Part shown: in pieces, positions 1 to 10,964 of the stretch | How the letters are laid out: each line of letters begins with the position of its first letter | Position numbering within the stretch: position 1 is the stretch's first letter | Assembly: GCA_905147135.1 (NCBI GenBank) | Contig: LR990043.1 | Span: 22,383,584 to 22,447,583, forward strand | Direction of reading: 5' to 3' | DNA from: Blastobasis lacticolella | Taxonomy: Eukaryota; Arthropoda; Insecta; Lepidoptera; Blastobasidae | DNA length: 64,000 nt | Made by a program: the position numbers and the translations under genes | Notes under the pieces: model-generated | The model's input: the letters and a program-made list of their open reading frames with translations, nothing else | Database searches by the model: none | What the model was told of the DNA's origin: nothing

Positions 1-94
1 GTTATACTCGTGAACGGGTGCTGCCTTGGTAGACTGGCTTACTCTTGCTGAAGTTTTAGGTGGTTTTTCTTCATTTTACTAGACATATTCATAT

Positions 95-300
95 AATATA
101 TTGAGCGCGGTCCGGCTTTGCCTGGCATTGCCGTTCACGGTCCGGTCGTGACTGGCTTGGGGTAAATTTGCTGCTGCCATGGGGCGGCCAGCATGTCACT
201 GTGTGCTTCCTTCCTACTTTCCTACCCCCCTCCTTTTTGACGAATGAAAGAGATATTTAATGTCCTAATCAATAAATAAATTTTAAATTTTTGAATTTTG
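95..300 (+). repeat. LINE 3' end, family F1
   Basis: GC-rich stretch with repeated 'GGTCCGG' motifs, then 'CATGTCACTGTGTG' and a block around 'GAAAGAGATATTTAATGTCC' that ends in an AT-rich run. The same order occurs at 3960-4085 (+), 31540-31760 (-) and 33697-33925 (-). The copy at 4 kb ends in repeated TTTGAC, so this is probably the 3' end of a retroelement. No coding sequence is left in it. Confidence 0.6.
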
Positions 301-345
301 CGAGTCGAACCCCTTAACCATTAGACTACCGCCGCTTCCGAGGTA
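301..345 (-). repeat. Possible tRNA-like SINE head fragment
   Basis: On the minus strand the segment reads like a tRNA-derived promoter: an A-box-like 'TAGTCTAATGGTTA' followed closely by a B-box-like 'GGTTCGACTC'. The spacing is too short for a real tRNA, and there is no room for an anticodon arm. A decayed SINE head is the likeliest reading. Confidence 0.35.
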
Positions 346-715
346 GAAAAGTAACTCTACTATTCTACCTCTATGATACTCTCGCTTTGGGGGTAGGCTT
401 TGGCTGGTCTAGGGAAGCCGTCCTTATGTGAGTGGTCTGGGCAGTTGCGCTGAAACAACATCGTTGAACGAACAAACGTATCAGAAACACTTAATTGCTT
501 TAATATCCAATTTCTAATATCCAAGTATACTCCATCGTATACTTGCTTTCAGACTGTATCCACACTTTAAAAAGTGGACAAAGATGCCATGGCCTTTAAA
601 TACCTGACTAGCTACATGTATCTATACTAACATAATAAAGAGACACGATTTGTTGGTCTGTTTGTAATGGATAAACCAGAAAACTAAAAATATTGTACCT
701 ATAGAAAGCTTTCGA
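346..715. other. No gene seen; fragment of a common interspersed repeat near 620-700
   Basis: No reading frame of note. The part near 620-700 ('CATAATAAAGAGACACGATT', then 'TGTTGGTCTGTTTGTAATGG') resembles one end of the RTE-like interspersed repeat that is better preserved at 3383-3625. The rest is unassigned. Confidence 0.4.
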
Positions 716-1078
716 GCCATGGAGCGCAGTATCGTGGGAGTCAAACTGTCGGACCGTATAAAAAACTAGTGTACTGCGCTCCAAAACTCAAATCGCCGAT
801 GTGGGTTTGAAAGCTGCCAACCTGAAGTGGGACTGGGCTGGACATGTATGTCGCATGCCGCAATTGTGGGCAAAATATCTACCGACTGGACCCCACAAAA
901 CGTAACAAGGAAGCGCGGAAGGCCTACACGGAGATGGCGGGACGAGTTGGACGCCTTTTCTAAGAATTGGCCGAGGAAAGCATCCGACCGTGAGTCGTGG
1001 ACGATCGAAAGGGAAGCCTTTGCCCTGCAGTGGGACAGAAATGGCAAAAAATATATATATAGACAGCAAGGAAAATAA
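716..1078 (+). pseudogene. RTE-type LINE reverse transcriptase, C-terminal remnant
   Basis: The extreme C-terminus of an RTE-clade non-LTR retrotransposon polyprotein. Three pieces in different frames follow one another. The first carries 'ERSIVGVKLSDRIKN' (716-768), the second 'ADVGLKAANLKWDWAGHVCR' (about 772-870), and the third 'RKRGRPTRRWRDELDAF' with 'FALQWDRNG' (827-1078). The GRP-x-x-RW-x-D-E-L block and the closing QWD are typical of RTE C-termini. Two frameshifts and an in-frame TAG show that it is dead. The polymerase domain itself is absent, so this is a 5'-truncated insertion. A related but different RTE end lies at 18150-18350. Confidence 0.75.
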
Positions 1079-2461
1079 GCTAGGTATTAGATCTTTAAAA
1101 ATATACGGGTGTAAGCTAATCCAACGCCTACGAAGTAGCGGGAAAAAGCTAGTCAATTATATAAAAATAGCTTATTACCTTATTCTAATATAGTATTATC
1201 TCCAGATAAGTTTCACCGCATCCCTGCCTTCGCAGATTCACGGCACAAAGCTGTAGTCTCTTATTGCTTGCCTCGCTGTTGTGAGGCTCGCAGAGATTGG
1301 TGTTCAGCTCAGATCTTCTCAATAGATCATGTATTGATCAGCTGTTGGCTTTGCTGAGTACGTTTTGATAAGGCGCCGGCGCCTCCTCGTCTTTTCATTC
1401 TTGATATATCTTATGTACTATCCGTAGCTGCTACTACGGACTTGAACGATTCTTTAAAAAGTATGGGCTTGGGATTTTGAGATAAGGAAAAGATTGAATA
1501 GGTGAGTACATTTTACATGTCAACGGTGCATTTCGAGTAGACTCTGTCTAAAAAGTAAGCCGAATAGGAAATTATAAGATTGATTGAAATCAACAAGTAA
1601 GCAACTTGATGTTGAATAATGAAGACGTCCATCTTTTAGGTACTATCTTGTTGTATAAAATTGGCGTCTTCGTTATTCTAAATCAGGTTGTTAATTGTTT
1701 ATTTTAGTTAGTCTTATTAATACTCAAATCGCTTTTCTTTTTACCCAACTGCGCGACGTATAGAAGATAATGTGTTTATCAGCCTATGTATGTATGTTTG
1801 TTCCTTTGTGACACTCTAGAGACCAAACGCGTGGGCCGATTTTGATGGTTCTTACGTCTATACATTTGTCTGTGCAGCAAATTGCGCACGTATGCGCAAT
1901 ATAAAGCCGAAACTACCCGACGTTCAGTATTTACAACCGCATACTTTAAAAGTCATCACATCAAGCTACCCACCATCAGCATAAAATTCTAACACTCCAA
2001 AGTCTAAACAGCGTAAGAGTTCTCCCGCGATCCCCAACTCATAATTAGAACGCAATAAATTCATTCAGCCGAACTTAAGCCCCGCCAACCCTATCCACCA
2101 TTACGAGGGCAACAAATAATAAAAGTGTCGGCACCGATTCCAGAGTTATTGCCCATCGCTTCGGCCTGTAATTCGGCAATCATTGCGCGGCCCTCCCGCC
2201 CGCGCCCCATAATATCCTGTAATATTATGGTAATAACATGGTAATAGGTGTGCTGCGTTTTACAACCGGCCGCCCCGTGTATTATTCTGGGCGCGGGTAT
2301 TAAAATATAACAGTTGCAATGTTGCTTCGAAACCGCGGCAAGGATTGGAGCGGTCGTGGATGGAGGCACGGTTTCGTAGGACAGCGGGACTGCTAGTATA
2401 GAGGCTGTAATACAGTTGTGAATATTCGGTCTGGCAGTGGTGAATTGGAGCGTCGCTGGCT
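1079..2461. other. No gene seen
   Basis: No convincing reading frame. Near 1780-1870 'ATGTATGTATGTTTGTTCCT' and 'GGGCCGATTTTGATGG' look like a piece of a common RTE-like interspersed repeat. The stretch 2090-2380 is GC-richer than its surroundings and shows no similarity to the repeats in this window. It could be a conserved non-coding block, but nothing here proves that. Confidence 0.4.
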
Positions 2462-2945
2462 TAGGTAATGGTTAAGGAGTGGGACTCGTAGCTCGAGGTA
2501 CGAGGTACCGGGTTCGTACCCTAGTGCCGCCATGTACCAATGACAAGTTTTTGCACGGCTAACACAACTTTGTTCGCGCGATAAGCGAACAATAACTCGA
2601 CATAAATACCGCCATCTCTTTCATCTTAGTAATGATAGAAAGAAACATATGCTATCTCGCGGCGCGAGCTATGTCGCGGTCACACTTGTGCTAGCCTTGC
2701 TGAGTTATGTATATTAGTTGAGAAATTAAAAGATGCTCTTACGGTGAGTGAAAACACCGTGATAAAACGTGCTGTTTCAGGCGACAGAATGTGTAGCTAT
2801 GATTCAGGTGTCGGATGGCAGTCGCCTCATTATAAACCTGATTTGCCAAATCCTGGATCATGGTAAAAGCGGACCCCGGACTCTCGTGCGCGAGAGCAAA
2901 ACCGGCTGATTAACGCCAAAATGACAACCATAACGTAAAAAATAC
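2462..2945 (+). repeat. SINE-B, diverged copy with an internal insertion
   Basis: tRNA-derived SINE. The head has a B-box-like 'GGGTTCGTACCC' and 'GTGCCGCCATGTACCAATGA'. The body has 'TTATGTATATTAGTTGAG', 'GATGCTCTTACGGTGAG', 'AAATCCTGGATCATGG' and a 3' part with 'CTCGTGCGCGAGAGCA'. Relative to the copy at 34450, about 140 bases are inserted between 'CCAATGAC' and 'CTGAGTTATGTA' (about 2545-2697), and the segment before 'ATCAGGTG' is shortened. It is an old copy. Confidence 0.7.
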
Positions 2946-3382
2946 TAGTAAAATGGGACAGCGAGAGAAAGAAAAGGAAGGAAACAACGTATCAGCAAAA
3001 AAAATGCTTTTTGTTCGAATAGTCGGCGTCGAATTGAATTATAGAATCACAACGCGACTTCTCTCGAATAACTCTTTTATTTTAATAATTTATCGCAACA
3101 ATTCAACTGGCCACTTCATTTGCCTATTATGAAGAGAAGTGGAGGCGGACTCGAAGAGATTTTAATTTCCAGGACGGACTCAGGTGCGAATTAAGATGGC
3201 TCTTGTTACGACTTAATATACGTAATGCTAACAAAATAAATACTGACTTTGATTTGTTTTAGGTTTTTATTGACTGTCTAATACAGGGTATCTACTCTTC
3301 CTTCATTAATGGCTGCTCATCGCTTTCGCGTCATTTCAGCAAATGTGAGTAAATATAATGTCAAGTAAATTATGAGTACCAA
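2946..3382. other. No gene seen
   Basis: AT-rich unassigned sequence with no reading frame or repeat that I recognise. Confidence 0.4.
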
Positions 3383-3625
3383 ATAGCTTTGCCGGCGACT
3401 TCGCCCGTGTAAATTCGGTTATAGCTGAACCGTTGTCGCGGGAACCACATTGAATTTGGGGATAAATTATAGCCTATGTACTATTCTGGGCTATAAGCTA
3501 CACTGCTGCCGAATTTCATCAAAATCCGTTCAGTAGTTTTGGCAGGAAGGAATAACGAACACCCGAACATACATCCATCCTCACAAACTTTCGCGTTTAT
3601 AATATTTTAGGTAAGATAGTAGGAT
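3383..3625 (+). repeat. RTE-like interspersed repeat
   Basis: Begins near 'GCCGGCGACTTCGCCCGTGT', continues through 'CTATGTACTATTCTGGGCTA' and 'AAAATCCGTTCAGTAGTTTT', and ends in 'TTTCGCGTTTATAATATT'. This order is familiar from abundant lepidopteran RTE-related repeats. Partial copies lie at 10040-10090 (+), 14465-14530 (+), 19008-19143 (-) and 20720-20860 (-). There is no coding capacity. Confidence 0.6.
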
Positions 3626-3629
3626 TATA

Positions 3630-3955
3630 TTCATCATCATCATCCGAGCGGTTAACCCCGGCTGCCAGGGCTCCGCTTTCCGGCTCTTTCTTCTCCACTT
3701 TGCCCGATCTTCGGCGTCCTCCTGTCGTAAGTCTCGGCGATGTCAATCTATCGCTTCTTAGGTCTCCCACGGGACGAATTTCCTGATACCGGCGTGTTTA
3801 GGCACGCATTACACGCATCCCTGGGGCTTAAGTCGCACGTGATCATATCAGCGCAGACGAGTCTCGTCGATTTTATCCGGGATGTCTCCACGTCAAGATT
3901 GCCATGGATGTACACGTTACGCACTCGGTTGGCGTGGAGTTCAGGTCCTTCAGCA
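3630..3955 (-). repeat. LINE 3' end fragment with ATG-repeat tail
   Basis: Read on the minus strand, the segment ends in a short run of GATGATGATGAT. This is preceded by a decayed basic C-terminus containing 'RRRSGKVEKKEPES', the kind of ending RTE/CR1-type LINEs carry before a TGA-repeat tail. Stops break the frame further upstream. A similar end is at 42005-42150. Confidence 0.5.
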
Positions 3956-3959
3956 AACT

Positions 3960-4085
3960 ACTGGAACGACCGGCATGTCACTGTGTGTTTTCATCATACT
4001 TTTCTACCTTCTCCTTTTTGACGATTGAAAGAGATTTTTAATGTCCTACTCAATAAAGAAATTTTGACTTTGACTTTGACTTTAC
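3960..4085 (+). repeat. LINE 3' end, family F1
   Basis: Contains 'CGGCATGTCACTGTGTG', 'GACGATTGAAAGAGA' and 'TAATGTCCTACTCAATAAAG', and closes with three TTTGAC-type units. The repeat-unit tail marks the 3' end of a non-LTR element. See the copies at 95, 31540 and 33697. Confidence 0.65.
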
Positions 4086-5438
4086 TAAGCTGGATCGGCT
4101 AGTGAAGAGAATAGAAGAGGATACCCTATGCCCGACTAGGCATGCACATGGTCTAAATAAATATAGCCAATCCTTCTGGCACTATTTTTGCCTAAGGTGA
4201 CCGAAGCCGAAATCGAATGTTGGGTCGGACACTGTAATAACATTTCTGTCTCCAAGTCCGTCCCTGTCTATTCTCGCCCAGCAGTTACAATAGGGGGAAA
4301 TTTTTTAAACATTCTTAATAGTAACGGAAGCCCTTTCTTTTACCGTTCTTTTATCGTAATGCCCGACCAAATGAAGAGGCTCTCAGTTAACGAAGTTACA
4401 ATATTCTGTTACAGCCGCGATGGTCCGTTCTGACTCTTGTGTCTTGGTAATAAGGTCGGGCCTAGCCGCTGAATAATGCCGATTGAGTCGTGGAGGGAAA
4501 TCAATTGCCGCGAAAAGCGTTTTTTTAATCAAATCGACTAGAAAGGGGCGTTAGAAAATCGCCCATTAAGTTTAACGAGCCACCTTTGTCATATTTCTCT
4601 TTTGAAATCGTCCCGAAGTAATTTCGGAACGCAATTAATAGATGTGCTGTCGATTTTTTCGGCAAGTGTTTCTTTTTCTCTTTCTAAATTAATTGGTCGC
4701 AAATCGGATAATTAGAGCGCCCTAACCCTTTCCTGCGATAGATTAGTTTCTGTGGATGATTGTTTTTGAAAGGCCCATTAAAAGCCAATTCAAAGAACAA
4801 TTTCATAATTGATACACTATTTTCATTCATTCCAGTCGAATCCGTTTTCGTTTGAAATAAACGGAATGTAATTTTCGCGGAACTCGGTTACGTTTTCAAA
4901 GCATTCGTCACAAATGAAACTGGATGAAACCACTTTATTACGGTTTCAGCGAATATTTGCCTGGATTTTGTTTTTATTTTGTGGATGTTTTACTATGCTT
5001 TGGGGTTGCCAACAGGGTTCCGTAACGAAGGGTAAAAAAGGAACCTTCTTACTAAGCCAGCCTGTTTGTCTGTCACAGGCCAACCAGTAATATTTTCACA
5101 GATTTAGTATTTCTATCAAAGGTATTCGACATAGAGCATAGATGGAGCCTCGATCTATAGTGACTGTACAGTCTCTAAAAGCCAGCAACATTAGGTGACC
5201 AAGGCCACCAAATTGTACAGCAACAGTGGTTATGGAGGAATAGTAGACAACTTATAGCCGTCTCTTTTGAACACCTATGCACAATTAAAAAAGAAAACAA
5301 AATATAGATAGGGACTTCAGCTATGAGTAGGCTCCTTTTATCCTGTGTCCAAATTTTTTGTTTTCTATGGCCGCTATTGTTATAGCAAAATAATAAAAAT
5401 TAAAACATGTTGAAAGTTAAGCAATATATTCAATTATA
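4086..5438. other. No gene seen; small repeat fragment near 5000-5110
   Basis: Unassigned AT-rich sequence. 'GGGTTCCGTAACGAAGGGTA' and the following 'CCTGTTTGTCTGTCACAGG' near 5010-5085 look like a decayed interspersed repeat I associate with Lepidoptera. The reading frame at 4188-4433 has no recognisable domain and I do not call it a gene. Confidence 0.4.
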
Positions 5439-6629
5439 AAAAATATTTTAAACAGTCTCAATGAGAATAACTTAACTACATGTTTATTTTTAGATTTATC
5501 AAAAGCGTTTGACTTTGTTTCACATGATTTACTGCTACAGAAACTAGAATCTCTAGGATTTCGGGGCAATACACTTCAGTGGATTGGTTCATATCTTCAA
5601 AATCGACAACAGCGGGTTCTTATAACGCAGCTAGATAAAAATATGGAAGTCAAAGTCTTTACATCACATATAAGATACAATAAATGTGGAGTTCCACAGG
5701 GAAGCGTATTGGGACCAATCTTGTTTCTTTTGTACGTCAATGATATTGTACAAGTAAGTGGACATGCATGTACTCTTTTTGCAGATGACATTTCATTAGT
5801 TGTGACATCTAATAAAAATAATGCAAATAATAATATGATTTTGACACATGAATCTGACATTAATAATTTACTTTCTAATATAATTAATTGGCTAAATAAT
5901 AACAATCTACAAATAAATTTAGATAAAACAAACTATATGCAATTCCATAAAACAAAAGATAAAATCAATTTACACATTAATTACGATGGTACAATAATAA
6001 ATGAAGTTGATCAAACTAAATTCTTGGGATTAATACTAGATAAAAATATGAATTGGAAGGCCCAGGTAGATTGTATTTGCAGTAAAATCAATAGATTTGT
6101 TTATGCACTCAAACGTTTAAAAAATACCACTAATATAAAAACTGCTCTAATGGCATACCACTCCTACGTGGAATCCGTTTTCCGGTATGGAATTGTAATC
6201 TGGGGAAATTGTTGCGAAATGAATCGAGTCTTTATTGCACAGAAGAAATGCATTCGGGCATTATACGGGATTGCACCTGACGTGTCTTGCAAGCCCTATT
6301 TTATCAGGCTTGGTATACTAACCATTCCATCGCTCTATATATACGAAATATGTGTATTTGTAAGGCAACATGCCTATCTATTCACGCGAGTTTGTGATAT
6401 AAGTAAACGGGAGCAAAGAGATCCCAATAGACTGGTACTGACAATAAATCCAAAAAGCGCAAAATACAACAAAAGTTGTTTAGTAATGTGTATAACAATT
6501 TATAATAAGTTGCCGAACTATTTTAAATCGTTAAATGACATATTATTTAGGAAAAAATTTAAGAACTGGCTCTGTGTACAAGCCTTTTATACAATTAAAG
6601 AGTTCACTGACAATAAGTTGTATACTTAA
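5439..6629 (+). CDS. Non-LTR retrotransposon reverse transcriptase, 5'-truncated
   Basis: Catalytic and C-terminal part of a LINE reverse transcriptase, which copies its own RNA at a nicked target site. The frame is open for 397 codons from 5439, after a stop at 5436. Counting from there, LDLSKAFD lies at residues 18-25, GVPQGSVLGP at 84-93, the catalytic FADD at 114-117, then a KFLG thumb motif, and near the end 'LTIPSLYIYE'. The first methionine (5643) lies inside the polymerase domain, so it is not the true start. The endonuclease, ORF1 and fingers region are missing, as expected of a 5'-truncated insertion. There is no stop or frameshift inside, so the insertion may be young. The exact clade (jockey, CR1, Daphne or similar) is not settled by eye. 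Confidence 0.85.
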   Translation, partial: KNILNSLNENNLTTCLFLDLSKAFDFVSHDLLLQKLESLGFRGNTLQWIGSYLQNRQQRVLITQLDKNMEVKVFTSHIRYNKCGVPQGSVLGPILFLLYVNDIVQVSGHACTLFADDISLVVTSNKNNANNNMILTHESDINNLLSNIINWLNNNNLQINLDKTNYMQFHKTKDKINLHINYDGTIINEVDQTKFLGLILDKNMNWKAQVDCICSKINRFVYALKRLKNTTNIKTALMAYHSYVESVFRYGIVIWGNCCEMNRVFIAQKKCIRALYGIAPDVSCKPYFIRLGILTIPSLYIYEICVFVRQHAYLFTRVCDISKREQRDPNRLVLTINPKSAKYNKSCLVMCITIYNKLPNYFKSLNDILFRKKFKNWLCVQAFYTIKEFTDNKLYT

Positions 6630-6776
6630 TAAAATTATGATATAATTTGCATGCTGTAATTCTGACAGGCTAAACGTGATTGTACATATTTACAAATAAC
6701 TCCACCTCTGTAAGACCATGTTTATAGCAAATAAATGATTATGAATTATGAATTATGAATTATGAATTATGAATTA
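6630..6776 (+). repeat. 3' UTR and 7-bp repeat tail of the LINE above
   Basis: A short AT-rich 3' UTR with 'GCAAATAAATGATT' runs into about five copies of ATGAATT (6740-6776). Repeat-unit tails instead of poly-A are typical of several CR1/L2/RTE-like groups and mark the 3' end of the insertion. Confidence 0.75.
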
Positions 6777-7304
6777 AGGGTTACGTAACATTGCCGAAGT
6801 TTCGTTCCCGTTAAGTAGCCAGCTACGAATTACAGCTTCGAAACGGGACAAATGGGAATATAGATAGTAGACAACAAACCGTTTCTCAAAAGCTTAGCCA
6901 CCCAAAACTACACAACCCATCCTTCACCCAAGCTGTCTAACCAAGGGCCATAAACATCATCTTTCAAAAGATCTCATCTATAAACTGCCCAGCTCTAATT
7001 CCCATACAAAAAAGCTACATTACACACAAATAATACACTGGGGATGGGAAGAAAAGGGCCTTGTTTACGAATCGTATGAGAGTATTATTTGTGAACGAGG
7101 CGCGACGTGAGGCGCCCGCCCTCTAGTGATGCGGGGCGATAACCTTGGCTTGGACTAAGACCAAGACCAATTATATTATACCTGTGCCGGATTTTTCGTA
7201 ATCTCCACGCTTGTCAGCCGGGTTGTATTACAGATCGCAGTTTAACATTAGTTTATACTAGACTGAACAGAATCCGACATACCTGCATTTATTTTTTATA
7301 TCGC
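6777..7304. other. No gene seen; LINE-end fragment near 7195-7245
   Basis: Mostly unassigned. 'AATCTCCACGCTTGTCAGCC' with 'CAGATCGCAG' at 7198-7240 matches a block at 57475-57515, so both belong to one repeat family. Confidence 0.4.
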
Positions 7305-7860
7305 TAATATGGCAAATAAGCTTACGGCCCGCCTGTTGGTAAGCAGTCACCGCAGCCTATAGACGTTTGCAATACCAGGGGCATCACCCACGCGTTGCCG
7401 ACCCCGTAAAAACCTTTTCACCCCTTTCTTAAAAAACTCCATACGGTACTCTCCAGAGAAAACCTGTCTAGGAAGTTCATTCCACAACTTTAGTGTGCGT
7501 GGGAAAAAGTTCCTTTGGAACCGCACATTTTCTTGAATTTGACTTGCACACCTTGTGCGGATGAACTCTCCCTGTCGATGGTGAGCGGTGCGATGATAGA
7601 TTGTAGCTATAGGCATTATGTCAAATAGTTCTTGAGGTCAAACACCATTGCACAAGTGGTAGAACACAGAAAGGGAGGCGAAATCCCTCCGCTGACAAAG
7701 CGGCTCATTACTACTAGTATCAGGCAATTCTCATAGCGCGCTTTTGGATCGAGTCACAAGGACGAAGCCGATATGCCGGTGCTCCTAGCCCGATGGGATA
7801 GATGGGAGCAGTACTCCAAATGGGGTCTGACTTGAGCATTATATCGGGTCGCTTGGACTG
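7305..7860 (-). pseudogene. LINE reverse transcriptase C-terminus, family F2
   Basis: On the minus strand the order is 'VRPHLEYCSHLS', then a decayed middle part, then an open piece of 89 codons (7347-7616) with 'RNFFPRTLKLWNELPRQVF' and 'YRMEFFKKGVKRFLRGRQR', then a 3' UTR with 'GTGACTGCTTACCAACAGG' and 'AAGCTTATTTGCCAT'. The motif FPRT-x-x-LWN-x-LP is the usual end of jockey/CR1-superfamily polyproteins. Stops and frame changes between 7620 and 7850 show decay. F2 3' ends recur at 9940, 14366, 36950 (+) and at 20560, 40765, 50160, 56130 (-). Confidence 0.75.
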
Positions 7861-8479
7861 GACCTTTTATGCGGTGTATTTTGTTTTATATATAACTTTC
7901 ACAATTCAGAATAGTCCCCACTATTCTAACGAAGTGACCAAAAAATTATATGATGTTTCTACGGCAGAGCCTTGAGAGTTATTGCAGAATAGGTATAGCT
8001 CTTCGAAGTATTCGTAGCACGTTTCTCCAGTATCACATTACAAAGGAATGTATTCGTCCCCGCGTCCAGCATTATTGTGCGTCCAGAGTATTGCCGTGGT
8101 TAAAAATTGTAAAAACTGGCGAGAGGTTACTATACTAAACTAAGTATTTATGCAAAATTTCAGACTTCAGACATTCAATGTGTGCGTGCTAGAAGTCGCA
8201 CTTTGTTCTAGACCCTGCTCGGGGCGCGCTGCCGTTTTACGTTCTCCGTCCTTCAGACCGAGACCGGTTCTGTGATGAGCGTCGCCTCCCTAGCCCATAT
8301 CGTAGTAATAGAAGTGGCAATAACGAGAGTTTTATATCGCCGTGTAATAAGCGGTGGAGGCCTCTCCGCCCTTCCAGGAATATGGGAACTGTATTATATT
8401 TATTTCCATACTTATACCGGCATTATTACTAGTTGTAGCCTGAGAGCACTCCAGGCTCTTACGTTACAGCATATTGTAG
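7861..8479. other. No gene seen
   Basis: Unassigned. Small frames at 7950-8138 and 8272-8487 show no domain and have no supporting context. Confidence 0.4.
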
Positions 8480-8745
8480 AACATTGAGTTTGTTTCCCCA
8501 GTACTAAGTTGGTTACCTTCGATGTGGGAAATTAGATCTTGAGTATCCTGTAGGTTGTGCTCGATGGTCACAATAATTTGAGTAATAATCAAAAGAAAGA
8601 TACAATAATACACAAAGATATAAACAAAAGTCGAGCACAACATAACTAACAACATAACGTAATGGGCCACAGTGGGGTTCGAACCCGATAAGTCTCACTT
8701 ACAAGTATGATACTTTAACCACTCGGTCACCGACGCTTCTAATTG
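8480..8745 (-). repeat. tRNA-headed SINE, related to SINE-B head
   Basis: The minus strand starts at about 8745 with 'AAGCGTCGGTGACCGAGTGG', an A-box, followed by the B-box 'GGGTTCGAACCCCACTG'. The promoter-like head matches SINE-B, but the body (8480-8650) differs from the other SINE-B copies. It is either a separate subfamily or a SINE-B head joined to other sequence. A functional tRNA gene is unlikely: the acceptor arms do not pair. Confidence 0.6.
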
Positions 8746-9107
8746 GTTATTGATCATATCAGGTGTTTTGTCGCCTTTAGTTGAGAGACATTTCGTTTTT
8801 AATTAATTAATTTTTTACCTTCGTCTCACCTGTTAATGGTTCACCACACTACACCAGTCAACACCACGACTACCGCCCCTACTACATTACCACTCCACTA
8901 TCACTGGTAAACCTCGACACGTGTTTTCTCCTCCACGGAGAATCCTCAGGATCGTTGACTGTGAGGTAATAAATTGGCCCTATGTCTGTATCTATGTAAG
9001 ATCTTTTAAACTACACAACAGTAGATAGAGTGGTTCTATAAGAAGGTTTATAAGCAAGAAAAGAAAAGGGTAAGTACGGGTAAAGTGGGTGTACGCGGAC
9101 GAAGTCA
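8746..9107. other. No gene seen; repeat fragment before the tandem duplication
   Basis: Unassigned until about 9010. From there 'AGTACGGGTAAAGTGGGTGT' and 'GCGGACGAAGTC' are parts of a widespread RTE-like repeat whose other end starts the duplicated unit at 9108. Confidence 0.45.
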
Positions 9108-9939
9108 ACTAGTGCAGTATAAAACAAAGTCGCTTCCCGTGGTCTGTCCGTCTGACTATATGTACGCAACGGATTTTAATGCAGTTTTCATCAATATAGA
9201 TTCAAGAGAAAGGTTTATAGGTTAAGACAACACGCGAACTAAGTCAGCTTCTATCTAATTCTTAGCGTCAATATCCCATTATGGTGTATTATCCAGGATT
9301 TAGCGAACAAGACACTGCCATCCTGCCTCAGTGACCCTGTTAACAAGTTTTATTAACAATAATGATAGGACCTTAAACTAGGCGATTTTCCCGACTCGAG
9401 TTACGCTAACGAGGCAAGACCCGTAACTAGTTTTAGTGCCACGATTATTACCTAGTTAGCTCATAAAACAGGCTAACACTACAATGATTACCTATAAAGC
9501 CTACCACTTAAACTAAGTTGGGTAAACCTAATCATACCTAGATCAAGTATGACTTACCCAATTTGGGTAAGTTATAAGATAAAGTAAGTCATAAATTGCT
9601 TATTACGGTTAAGTTGCAACATAAGCGAGGATTAAGATGATAACTTTGATCTGTTTAATGTTTGTGTGCTTATAAGTTTGTTGGGAAAGTTGTTCGGGAC
9701 AGATGGTGTTAATTCGTACGGTGACGGGCTGTTGCTACTTGGAGGGCGCCAAAAATTTATTGTTAATTATTATTTTATAACTAACTTTTGGTAGGGAGAT
9801 CGTCGCGTCTATTATATTGTGTTCCTAAACTACATCGAATTTCATCGCATTTATAGCCTACCTACAGTATGTAAGAGCTTCTTGGAGAGGTTTTCGCTGA
9901 ACAATGCAACATGGAGTTATTTTAAGAAGGGGCAAAGGT

Positions 9940-10040
9940 TAACGAGGTCGGCAGCGCGTGGGTGATGCCGTTGGTATTGGAAACCACTCCTAGGCTCCGG
10001 TGACTGCTTACCATCAGGCATGCCACCTTATTGGTATAAA
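9940..10040 (+). repeat. LINE 3' end, family F2
   Basis: 'GCGTGGGTGATGCCGTTGG', 'GTGACTGCTTACCATCAGG' and 'GGTATAAAAAA' give the last hundred bases of an F2 LINE, with a short A-run tail. The same insertion is present in copy 2 at 14366-14465, so it predates the duplication. Confidence 0.65.
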
Positions 10041-10129
10041 AAATTACATCAAAATCCGTTCAGTAGCTTTTGCATGAAAGAGTAACAAACGTCTATCCAT
10101 TTCACCTATCTACCTTAAGTTCTAATTTT

Positions 10130-10367
10130 TTAAGGCCGGCTCCCCATGGGTTGCAGATGTCCTGGACGATGGTGGCCGTTACCATTATGTGGAGCCCCTG
10201 ACCGTGTGCCTCCCAGGTCAATAAAAAAACTAATAATAATTGGCAGTAAATCGTGAACATCGGCTAGTGGGCAAACTGTTAAGACTCACAAGTATAATCT
10301 GTAATACCTAAATGTACCTACACAGTTCAACAATAAAATTATTCTATTCTATTCTATTCTAGTTTCG
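10130..10367 (+). repeat. LINE 3' end, family F4, with ATTCT tail
   Basis: 'GTTGCAGATGTCCTGGACGA', 'TGGTGGCCGTTACCATTATG' and 'CTCCCAGGTCAATAAAA' are followed by AT-rich sequence and about five ATTCT units near 10340-10362. The equivalent in copy 2 is 14545-14757. Fragments of the same family are at 32855-32985 (+), 34160-34210 (-) and 61560-61620 (-). Confidence 0.55.
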
Positions 10368-10964
10368 TAGAATAGAATTAAAGCGGCATCTTTTCAGTTC
10401 CAACAGGCAACTTTGTCCACATGTTGCAGGTATCTAAGGACGATGCTGATCTGCTAATATAAAGAGTCTATACTTTTACTGCTATATTTCCTATAGTGGC
10501 CGGCAATGTTGTCAGCAATACCAACGAGACTATTAATATTGCAGTATGTTTTTGGTATATCCCATCAAGGCCACAAAGCCACACTTCTTTAAAACGCCCT
10601 GTCTTTACACTGCTTTTTTTGTTGAATGAAAACATGAGTGATAATCCAGATAATAAAAACGTTTTCCTCGATTGAATTAATTATTAGCGTTGTCACCACC
10701 TCACAATCGTGTTGTGAACGTTCACGTTATGATTGTCCAGGGATGTACTAACAAAAACAAATAAAAAAACGCTTTTTCTCAAAAACTTCCCAACTGACTT
10801 TCCCGTCTGGGCAACACAAATATTTATTTATTTATTTATTTAATAGTTTATTGCACACAAAAATGGTAACAAAGATATGGCAAATATATACATGACACTC
10901 TAAACACTCTAAGGGACTCTAGGGGACTCTAAACAAAAATTACTTCCTTATGTTATCTTAAATT

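Noticed and set aside
3640..3655. CRISPR-like or regulatory ATC repeats
   Set aside because: A short trinucleotide tail of a LINE. There are no spaced repeats anywhere in the window that resemble a CRISPR array.
8660..8745. Possible tRNA gene on the minus strand
   Set aside because: The B-box is perfect, but the acceptor ends do not pair and the A-box region matches SINE-B heads.
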